DNA from: an uncultured Syntrophomonadaceae bacterium
Lineage (GTDB): Bacteria > Bacillota > Syntrophomonadia > Syntrophomonadales > Syntrophomonadaceae
Direction: 5' to 3'
NCBI GenBank assembly: GCA_944391275.1
Contig: CALXSZ010000142.1
Coordinates: 1-5,085, forward strand
Length of the DNA: 5,085 bases
A program made the translations under genes and the position numbers. This document shows, in pieces, positions 1-4,217 of the stretch (positions within the stretch are counted from its first letter, which is position 1; each line of letters begins with the position of its first letter). The notes beneath the pieces are model-generated. The model did not search any database. It saw only the letters and a list, made by a program, of their open reading frames with translations, and had not been told where the DNA came from.

Positions 1-365
1 ATGCCAACCGCTAAAGCGTCAATACTTGTAGCAATGGCTAAAATAAACATAGAGCGAAAACCCAAATCATCGGGGAGTTCTTCCTTCTTTTCCGGTTCCA
101 AAGCTTCTCGAATCATGTTTCCGCCAATTAAACATAGTAAAGCAAAAGCAATCCAATGGTCAAAAGATGTGATAAAATGTTGAAAACGGATTCCGATGGC
201 ATAACCAATCAGCGGCATAGCAGCCTGGAAGAAGCCAAACCATAATCCAGGGATGAGAGCTTTTTTCAGAGTGACTTGTTTTATACAGACCCCCTTACAG
301 ACGGAAACGGCAAAAGCGTCCATGGCTAGGCCGAATGCCAAAAAGAATAATTCAATAAAAGTCAT
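1..365 (-). CDS. mntP: MntP-family manganese efflux pump (partial, C-terminus beyond window)
   Basis: Reading the minus strand from an ATG at 365-363 gives an open frame to the window edge: 121 residues, with about 60-70 missing compared with the usual 180-190. MntP is an inner-membrane Mn(II) exporter made of two homologous three-helix halves. The repeat is visible here: GLAMDAFAVS (residues 12-21) at the start of the first half and ATSIDALAVG (112-121) at the start of the second. Both contain the family's conserved intramembrane Asp (Asp16 and Asp116). Hydrophobic stretches lie near 4-22, 36-59 and 70-89, followed by an acidic cytoplasmic-type linker (EPEKKEELPDD). The start is chosen because AAGGAAGGG (minus strand of 373-381) lies 7 bases upstream; the overlapping ATG at 369-367 runs into a stop after five codons. 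The gene is transcribed away from the LUD gene. Its family is recognised with high confidence; Mn specificity is inferred from the family. Confidence 0.93.
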   Translation of the reverse strand, partial: MTFIELFFLAFGLAMDAFAVSVCKGVCIKQVTLKKALIPGLWFGFFQAAMPLIGYAIGIRFQHFITSFDHWIAFALLCLIGGNMIREALEPEKKEELPDDLGFRSMFILAIATSIDALAVG

Positions 366-430
366 TCATAATCCCTTCCTTAAAATCGTATGTATAGTAG
401 GAATAACGAAAAAATGAGAAGCGTATTGTT

Positions 431-459
431 ATTATACACGGGGAAAAAGGGAATCACAA
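431..459 (-). promoter_or_regulatory. Sigma-A-type promoter of mntP
   Basis: On the minus strand, TTGTGA (459-454) and a perfect TATAAT (436-431) are separated by 17 bases. Transcription should begin near 423-426, leaving an untranslated leader of about 60 bases. The leader shows no strong hairpin and nothing I recognise as the Mn-sensing yybP-ykoY riboswitch often found before Mn exporters. Control is therefore more likely at initiation. Confidence 0.75.
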
Positions 460-466
460 GAGCCTG

Positions 467-495
467 TTGAAAAGCAGCCAGTTGTTTTGAATATT
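467..495 (+). promoter_or_regulatory. Possible promoter of the LUD-domain gene
   Basis: TTGAAA (467-472) and AATATT (490-495) are 17 bases apart. The -35 is fair and the -10 weak (4 of 6 matches). It is the best candidate I see in the divergent spacer before the LUD gene. It overlaps the MntR-like box by two bases. Confidence is low. Confidence 0.3.
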
Positions 496-509
496 TGCCG
501 TAAGTAAAC
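494..509. promoter_or_regulatory. Probable MntR operator (Mn-responsive DtxR-family site)
   Basis: The 16 bases TTTGCCGTAAGTAAAC differ at two positions from the Bacillus subtilis mntH MntR operator as I recall it (TTTGCCTTAAGGAAAC). The site is centred about 76 bases upstream of the predicted mntP transcription start, outside the -35 box, where an activator could act. In B. subtilis MntR is known to activate Mn efflux genes (mneP, mneS) when Mn is plentiful, which fits. It also lies 41 bases before the LUD start codon and touches that gene's weak putative -10 at 490-495, so repression of the LUD gene is a second possibility. The match is seen in the sequence; the function is inferred. Confidence 0.6.
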
Positions 510-550
510 CAGTTAGACGTCAAACGCAAGCGGTGCAAGGAGGATTGAAT

Positions 551-1192
551 ATGGAACAAAACGTATTAGAAGTTCGGAAGATTCAAGCGGAAAGAGTTAT
601 TAAAGCATTAGAACGCAACCAAATTCATGGATACTATGTTTCGGATCGCTCGCAAGTTGTGGATCAAGTGCGTGAACTGTTGAAAGAAGGCGATCAAGTG
701 GTTGTGGGCGGTTCGCAAACGTTATTTGCAACGGGCGTCATCGATCATTTGCGCTGCGGCCGTTATCGTTTTCATGATCGTTATCAACCAGGGTTAAGTC
801 CGAAAGAAATTCAGGAGGTTCATCGAAAAGCTTTTTATGCGGACGCTTATTTGTGCAGCTGCAATGCCATCACATTAAATGGAGAGATTTACAATGTAGA
901 CGGCAACGGAAACCGCGTTGCGGCGATTGGATTTGGCCCGGAACGTGTCATTATCATTGCAGGGGTTAACAAAATTGTACGGGATTTGGAAGCTGCCGCC
1001 GAACGGGTTCGTCTCATTGCAGCCCCTGCCAATGTAAGGCGTTTTCAAACCGATAATCCCTGTTTGAATCATGGACTATGCGTACATTGTCGAGAGAAAT
1101 CCCGTATTTGTTGTTCGTATGGAATCATTAACTTCCAGAGGGACCCGGAGCGCATGCATGTGATTTTGGTGGGAGAAGAGTTGGGCTACTGA
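551..1192 (+). CDS. LUD-domain (DUF162) lactate-utilization-type protein, standalone
   Basis: A 213-residue protein of the LUD superfamily (LutC/LldG relatives). Characterised members serve in iron-sulfur L-lactate oxidation, but short standalone LUD proteins like this one have no firmly assigned reaction. Visible family features: an N-terminal helical region (residues 5-45), a GGSQTLFATGV turn (53-63) corresponding to the usual conserved 'G.S.T...G' segment, then FYADAYLCSCNAITLNGEIYN (95-115, the typical 'aDv.ltg.NAit..G.lvn') and DGNGNRVAAIGFGPERVIIIAGVNKIV (117-143), resembling a nucleotide or CoA-binding fold. The C-terminus (170-188) carries five cysteines (171, 177, 180, 187, 188) in the arrangement P-C-x5-C-x2-C-x6-C-C, a likely metal or cluster site seen in this subfamily. 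The ATG at 551 is preferred over the in-frame GTG at 533 because AAGGAGG (537-543) lies 7 bases before it. No LldE/LldF genes adjoin. Confidence 0.85.
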   Translation: MEQNVLEVRKIQAERVIKALERNQIHGYYVSDRSQVVDQVRELLKEGDQVVVGGSQTLFATGVIDHLRCGRYRFHDRYQPGLSPKEIQEVHRKAFYADAYLCSCNAITLNGEIYNVDGNGNRVAAIGFGPERVIIIAGVNKIVRDLEAAAERVRLIAAPANVRRFQTDNPCLNHGLCVHCREKSRICCSYGIINFQRDPERMHVILVGEELGY

Positions 1193-1200
1193 AGAGACTG

Positions 1201-1229
1201 CTTGATGAAAATTTATTCATGAAGTTTTT
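1201..1229 (+). terminator. Weak hairpin plus T-run after the LUD gene: terminator or operator
   Basis: CTTGATGAA (1201-1209) and TTCATGAAG (1216-1224) form an inverted repeat with one mismatch and a six-base loop, followed directly by TTTTT (1225-1229). It begins 8 bases after the LUD stop codon, so it may be a weak, AT-rich intrinsic terminator. The inner dyad TGAA-N6-TTCA (1206-1219) also resembles an operator, and it lies about 30-50 bases upstream of the putative iclR -10, so binding by the IclR protein itself is an alternative. I cannot decide between the two. Confidence 0.35.
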
Positions 1230-1251
1230 ATGCATAAGCTTTTTCAATCTA

Positions 1252-1271
1252 TGCTAAAATAGAATTATAAT
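1252..1271 (+). promoter_or_regulatory. Probable iclR-family gene promoter region (two candidate -10 boxes)
   Basis: Two -10-like hexamers lie here. TAAAAT (1255-1260) has an upstream TG (1252-1253), making an extended -10. A perfect TATAAT lies at 1266-1271. Neither has a good -35 at the normal distance (GCATAA or TTTCAA are the nearest candidates), which is tolerable for an extended -10 but may also indicate activator dependence. The leader to the ATG at 1319 would be about 40-55 bases. Confidence 0.4.
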
Positions 1272-1318
1272 TATACCCAAGAATTCCATACACCATGTTC
1301 AGGAAGAGAGTCGATCTT

Positions 1319-2101
1319 ATGGAAAATACACGTAGCCAAAAAACATATGCCTTGCAATCCGTTGACAAAGCGTTGCAAATTTTATACTTGTTTTCTGAAC
1401 AGGAACCCGAGTTTACTTTAACGGAGATAAGCCGACGAATGGGAATGTCCAGTCCGGTTACTTTAAAGTATTTGAATACATTAGAACAACGCGGATTTTT
1501 AACGCGGGATAAACAAACAAAACGCTATGCTTTAGGGTTGGCGATTGTGGCTTTAGGGGGAATTGTTAGGCGGAATAACGCGATTAGTAAAGTAGCCTAC
1601 CCGATTATGGAAGAGTTATCTGAAACAGTAGGGGAGTCCGTATACTTACAAGTTCCGGTTTTGCCTATTTATGAAGCGGTTGTAATCGGTGTTGTGGAAA
1701 CGAAAAATTCTATTACTTCTCGATTTTTGAGTTCTTGCAAATTATATGCAGGCGCTTCCAGAAAAGTTTTACTGGCTTATTTAGGGGAAGCGTACCTAAA
1801 AAAACTTTTGGAACGGGTTAAGATGGAACCCTATACAGAGGGGACCAATATTCAACCTGAAAAATTGAGGAGAGAATTGGAAGAAATTCGCCAAAAAGGG
1901 TATGCTATTTCTTATGGCGAAACCATCGAAGGCGCATGCGGAATTGCCGCCCCCATTTTTGATCATGATGGAATTATCGCTAGTTTGATGATTTATTTAC
2001 CGGTTTATCGGTTGAATGACCAAACGCGCGCTTCCCATTTAAAACATTTACTGGAAGCTTCAAAACGGATTTCCAAGTGTTTCAGTATTGGGAAGGAATA
2101 G
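1319..2101 (+). CDS. IclR-family transcriptional regulator
   Basis: A 260-residue cytoplasmic DNA-binding regulator of normal IclR length. The N-terminal winged helix-turn-helix occupies about residues 10-72: SVDKALQILYLF opens the domain, FTLTEISRRMGMSSPVTLKYLNTLEQRGFL is the HTH with recognition helix, and TKRYALGLAIVALG is the wing and following helix. The C-terminal GAF-like effector domain (about 85-255) shows the family landmarks KLYAGASRKVLLAYLG, RQKGYAISYGE and GACGIAAPIFDHDG; it usually binds a small organic or aromatic acid, which I cannot identify here. The ATG at 1319 is chosen because AGGAAGAGAG (1301-1310) precedes it by 8 bases; the upstream in-frame ATG at 1295 has no ribosome binding site. 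It lies 126 bases after the LUD gene on the same strand and may regulate that gene or itself, though no shared operator is certain. A strong terminator separates it from the metal transporter operon. Confidence 0.9.
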   Translation: MENTRSQKTYALQSVDKALQILYLFSEQEPEFTLTEISRRMGMSSPVTLKYLNTLEQRGFLTRDKQTKRYALGLAIVALGGIVRRNNAISKVAYPIMEELSETVGESVYLQVPVLPIYEAVVIGVVETKNSITSRFLSSCKLYAGASRKVLLAYLGEAYLKKLLERVKMEPYTEGTNIQPEKLRRELEEIRQKGYAISYGETIEGACGIAAPIFDHDGIIASLMIYLPVYRLNDQTRASHLKHLLEASKRISKCFSIGKE

Positions 2102-2116
2102 ACGGGTACAAACAAC

Positions 2117-2160
2117 AAACCCGGCAACTGGTGCGATACAGCTGCCGGGTTTATTGCTTT
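2117..2160 (+). terminator. Intrinsic terminator of the iclR-family gene
   Basis: AAACCCGGCA (2117-2126) and TGCCGGGTTT (2143-2152) are perfect 10-bp complements, with CTG/CAG pairs extending the stem inwards after a mismatch. The hairpin begins 15 bases after the stop codon and is followed by ATTGCTTTT. It is GC-rich at its core and clearly terminator-like. The A-rich upstream flank could let it also work, less well, from the minus strand. Confidence 0.85.
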
Positions 2161-2226
2161 TGAGAAGAAACATTTATTTATGGAGAGAAAGGAATATAAA
2201 TAGAAACGCAATAAACAATTATAAAA

Positions 2227-2244
2227 AATAGACAAAAATCTATT
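2227..2244 (-). terminator. Weak AT-rich hairpin with U-tract on the minus strand
   Basis: AATAGA (2227-2232) and TCTATT (2239-2244) are complementary across a six-base loop. Read on the minus strand, the stem ends in TCTATT and runs straight into TTTTAT, so the RNA would end with six consecutive U residues. The stem is short and AT-only except for one pair. On its own this is weak; it gains some weight from the minus-strand promoter-like sequence and hairpins at 2252-2377. Confidence 0.25.
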
Positions 2245-2251
2245 CATTTTC

Positions 2252-2285
2252 TGCCACAGCTCAGCGGACGTCTGAGCAAATGGCA
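2252..2285. other. Two-step GC-rich stem-loop of unknown role
   Basis: TGCCA (2252-2256) pairs with TGGCA (2281-2285), and inside it GCTCAG (2259-2264) pairs with CTGAGC (2272-2277). The internal loop is asymmetric (CA opposite AAA) and the apical loop is CGGACGT (2265-2271). It stands out from the very AT-rich surroundings. No T-run follows on the plus strand, so it is not a plus-strand terminator. I do not recognise it as a known riboswitch. It could be a domain of a small RNA or a protein-binding RNA element; the pairing is seen, the role is unknown. Confidence 0.45.
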
Positions 2286-2299
2286 CGGGGGCAATCAAA

Positions 2300-2342
2300 G
2301 TAATTATTATATAGATAATACTATTATCTATATAATAATTAC
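2300..2342. repeat. Perfect palindrome, 20-bp arms, 3-base spacer, with Fur-superfamily-like half-sites
   Basis: Positions 2300-2319 and 2323-2342 are exact reverse complements separated by ACT. The arms are nearly pure AT. Each contains a 7-1-7-like core of the Fur/PerR/Zur operator type: GTAATTATTAT on the left (2300-2310) and ATAATAATTAC on the right (2332-2342). These resemble Zur (TCGTAATnATTACGA) or PerR (TTATAATnATTATAA) sites, as I recall them, only partly. The central GATAAT-N3-ATTATC also recalls a Fur box with the wrong spacing. The site is about 130-170 bases before the predicted start of the metal-importer transcript, which is far for simple repression. It could instead be an RNA hairpin. 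Confidence 0.6.
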
Positions 2343-2350
2343 ACTTTTAT

Positions 2351-2377
2351 CTTATACTGAATGCAACCATTTGTCAA
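2351..2377 (-). promoter_or_regulatory. Possible divergent minus-strand promoter
   Basis: On the minus strand a perfect TTGACA (2377-2372) is followed after 15 bases by TATAAG (2356-2351); at 17 bases the hexamer is TAAGAT. The -35 is ideal but the spacing or the -10 is not. It would start a transcript near 2344 running into the 20-bp palindrome. No credible minus-strand gene lies there, so if active it would make a short noncoding RNA or be a relic of symmetry. Confidence 0.25.
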
Positions 2378-2441
2378 GCCTGAAATCCTGTTTTTTGAAA
2401 AACAGAATTCCATAAGGGAGTAGCATTCTGGGCTTGACAAA
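2370..2441. repeat. Nested inverted repeats before the metal-importer promoter
   Basis: TTTGTCAAGCC (2370-2380) and GGCTTGACAAA (2431-2441) are an exact 11-bp inverted repeat with a 50-base spacer. Each arm contains TTGACA, on opposite strands, and the right arm is the -35 of the importer promoter. Within the spacer, CTGTTTTT (2388-2395) and AAAAACAG (2398-2405) form a second perfect 8-bp dyad with a two-base loop. The arrangement could be back-to-back promoters, paired binding sites for a regulator, or a foldable element. What is visible is the symmetry; no function is shown. Confidence 0.5.
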
Positions 2442-2463
2442 GCAAAAGAAAAGTTTACATAAT
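2434..2463 (+). promoter_or_regulatory. Promoter of the metal ABC importer operon
   Basis: A consensus TTGACA (2434-2439) is followed after 18 bases by CATAAT (2458-2463), five of six matches. Transcription would begin near 2469-2471, leaving a leader of about 50 bases before the ATG at 2522. The predicted start coincides with the 8-bp dyad at 2470-2490. This is the best plus-strand promoter in the intergenic region. Confidence 0.7.
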
Positions 2464-2469
2464 ATAACA

Positions 2470-2490
2470 TGCAAATGCAATTCATTTGCA
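2470..2490. promoter_or_regulatory. Candidate operator dyad at the importer transcription start
   Basis: TGCAAATG (2470-2477) and CATTTGCA (2483-2490) are exact complements with a five-base spacer (CAATT). The dyad covers about +1 to +21 of the predicted transcript, a classic repressor position. A metal-sensing repressor (Zur, MntR or another) is the natural candidate given the operon, but the sequence does not match the Zur, AdcR or MntR sites I know. As RNA it would form a modest 5' hairpin, so an effect on mRNA stability is an alternative. Confidence 0.5.
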
Positions 2491-2521
2491 CATATAAATG
2501 AGATGAAATAGGAGGACCAAA

Positions 2522-3466
2522 ATGGGGAAAAAATTAAGTGTCCTGGGATTGATTCTGAGCCTTTGTTTGGGGATGGTTGGAGCAATTGGATGTGGAGATC
2601 AATCGGGGGATTCTGAAGAGGCGTCCGGGAGTGAAATAACCGTTGTAACGTCTTTTTATCCAATGTATGTACTGACTTTAAATATTACTGAAGGGGTAGA
2701 AGACGTGAAAGTCGTGAATATGGCGCAAGCCCAAACCGGGTGTTTGCATGATTATCAATTGACGATGGAAGATATGAAGGTTTTAGATGGGGCGGATGTA
2801 TTAGTGATAAATGGCGCTGGAATGGAGAGCTTTTTAGATAAGGTCATGGAACAAATGCCTGAACTTTACGTGGTTACGGCTTCAGAAGGGATGGCGTTAT
2901 TAGAGAATGAACATGCGATCCATCAAGAAGGGGTGGAAGAGAAAAATCCGCATGTTTGGGTGAGTCCTACTGGAGCGGCCGAAGAGGCAAAGAATATTGC
3001 AGCAGGGTTGGCGGCGGCGGATCCAGAGCATGCAGCACAGTATCAGGCGAATGCGCAGGAATTTGAAGAGCAGATGCGTACGCTCAAAAGCCAAATGCAA
3101 CAAGAATTGGATGGTTTACCTCATCGTCAACTGATTACTTTCCACGAAGCCTTTTCTTATTTTGCGCAGGAATTTGGTTTTGAAATTGCAGCCGTCATAG
3201 AGAATGAACCGGGACAAGAGCCTGTTGCGAGCGAAATCGATGCGGTTATACAAACCATTCGAGAAAACCAGATCCCGGCAATTTTTGTAGAAAGTCAATA
3301 TGCAGATCAAACCGCCCGGATTATCGCGGATGAAGCCGGCGTAGAGATGTATGAATTGGACCTCATCGTGACGGGGGATGCGAATGCAACGTCAGAGGAA
3401 GTCCGGAAGGCCTATATCACCGCGATGCAAAAAAATTTGGCGGTTTTGGTGGAGGCGTTGAAATGA
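2522..3466 (+). CDS. znuA: Zinc/manganese ABC transporter solute-binding lipoprotein (ZnuA/TroA family)
   Basis: A 314-residue extracytoplasmic metal-binding lipoprotein that captures Zn(II) or Mn(II) and hands it to the permease. A short KK start and hydrophobic core lead to the lipobox AIG-Cys24, followed by an acidic, Ser/Gly-rich tether (25-38). The cluster A-I fold starts at EITVVTSFYPMY. Likely metal ligands are His76 (GCLHDYQLT), His144 (NPHVWVSP, family D/NPHvW) and His208 (ITFHEAFSYF), with Asp280 (YELDLI) or Glu257 as a fourth. The His-rich loop of many zinc-specific members is nearly absent, with only His131 and His134 before His144, so Zn versus Mn cannot be settled from sequence. 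AGGAGG (2510-2515) sits 6 bases before the ATG. The stop overlaps the next start by four bases (ATGA), indicating translational coupling to the ATPase. Family certain; symbol by operon structure. Confidence 0.92.
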   Translation: MGKKLSVLGLILSLCLGMVGAIGCGDQSGDSEEASGSEITVVTSFYPMYVLTLNITEGVEDVKVVNMAQAQTGCLHDYQLTMEDMKVLDGADVLVINGAGMESFLDKVMEQMPELYVVTASEGMALLENEHAIHQEGVEEKNPHVWVSPTGAAEEAKNIAAGLAAADPEHAAQYQANAQEFEEQMRTLKSQMQQELDGLPHRQLITFHEAFSYFAQEFGFEIAAVIENEPGQEPVASEIDAVIQTIRENQIPAIFVESQYADQTARIIADEAGVEMYELDLIVTGDANATSEEVRKAYITAMQKNLAVLVEALK

Positions 3467-4212
3467 GAAAAAATTTTCATCAAGGGGAAGAAGTAGAGAA
3501 CGAACACGGCGCCTGCTGTACGCAAATTGAACATTTAAGCGTTAAAATCGGGGAAAAATGGATTTTAAAAGATATTAATCTGCATACGCATTGTGGAGAA
3601 TTAACAGCGATTATTGGGCCAAATGGAGGCGGTAAGTCCACTTTAATGAAGGCCATAGTAGGGGAAATCCCTCATCGTGGACGAATACATTTTTTGAGCG
3701 CTTCGGGGGAAAAAATAGAGAAACCCCGGATGGGTTACGTCCCGCAAACCCCCCGATTTGAACGGCAGTACCCGGTGAGCGTGCGGGATTTATTTGTCGC
3801 TGCGACCACGAAATATCCGGCTTTTTTCCCAACCCCTAAATCCATCCGGGAGCAAATCCGAAAAACTTTACAGGGGATGGGGATGGAACAACACATGGAT
3901 AAAAAAGTAGGAGTGTTGTCCGGAGGAGAGCTGCAGCGGATTTTATTGACCTTGGCTTTGCATCCTACACCGCAGATTTTATTAATGGATGAGCCAGCCA
4001 ATGGGATTGATGTAAAAGGATTGCGCATGTTTTATGAGCGAATTGAAGACGTCAAACGCAATTATGATTTAACAGTTCTCGTGGTGTCGCATGATCGAAA
4101 TTTTGTGCGCCAGTATGCCGATCATGTGGTTTTAATTAATCAAAAAGTCGTGGCTTTTGGTTCGGCGGAGGATGTATTAAATTCAAAAGCCTATCATGAA
4201 TTATTGGGGTGA
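3463..4212 (+). CDS. znuC: Zinc/manganese ABC transporter ATP-binding protein (ZnuC-like)
   Basis: A 249-residue cytoplasmic ATPase that powers the importer. All catalytic elements are present in order: Walker A GPNGGGKST (52-60, Lys58), Q-loop Gln95 in GYVPQTPRF, signature LSGGELQR (152-159), Walker B ILLMDE (172-177) with catalytic Glu177, D-loop NGID (180-183) and H-loop His210 in VVSHDRN. The Pro-rich stretch after the Q-loop (YPVSVRDLFVAATTKYPAFF) fits metal-type (ABC-3 family) ATPases. About 20 extra residues precede the nucleotide-binding domain proper (QIEHLSVKIG), including CysCys at 18-19. The ATG at 3463 overlaps the upstream stop in ATGA and has GGAGG (3451-3455) 7 bases upstream, inside znuA. 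The extension is therefore probably translated. Intact, with no missing motifs. Confidence 0.93.
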   Translation: MRKNFHQGEEVENEHGACCTQIEHLSVKIGEKWILKDINLHTHCGELTAIIGPNGGGKSTLMKAIVGEIPHRGRIHFLSASGEKIEKPRMGYVPQTPRFERQYPVSVRDLFVAATTKYPAFFPTPKSIREQIRKTLQGMGMEQHMDKKVGVLSGGELQRILLTLALHPTPQILLMDEPANGIDVKGLRMFYERIEDVKRNYDLTVLVVSHDRNFVRQYADHVVLINQKVVAFGSAEDVLNSKAYHELLG

Positions 4213-4217
4213 ACAAT

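Noticed and set aside
1..183. Plus-strand 60-codon open frame at the left edge
   Set aside because: It is antisense to the clear mntP coding sequence, has no ribosome binding site, and its product is low-complexity without any family resemblance.
366..430. Possible yybP-ykoY Mn riboswitch in the mntP leader
   Set aside because: The leader is only about 60 bases, AT-rich, and lacks the conserved paired elements of that riboswitch; promoter control through the MntR-like box is better supported.
533..550. GTG at 533 as the LUD gene start
   Set aside because: The added codons include the ribosome binding site itself; the ATG at 551 has AAGGAGG at ideal spacing.
2005..2298. Minus-strand 97-codon open frame across the iclR 3' end and intergenic region
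   Set aside because: It runs through the iclR coding sequence and both arms of the intrinsic terminator, lacks a ribosome binding site, and resembles no protein family.
2300..2342. Palindrome as a classical intrinsic terminator for iclR
   Set aside because: The iclR gene already has a GC-rich terminator at 2117-2160, the palindrome is almost all A/T, and no adjacent T-run of useful length follows on either strand.
2352..2663. Minus-strand 103-codon open frame over the importer promoter
   Set aside because: It is antisense to the lipoprotein signal sequence and covers the promoter and dyads; its composition fits a shadow frame.
3214..3227. 14-base match ACAAGAGCCTGTTG shared between 456-469 and 3214-3227
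   Set aside because: One copy lies in the mntP promoter region and the other inside znuA coding sequence in a normal reading frame; with no extension beyond the match, it is best treated as coincidence.
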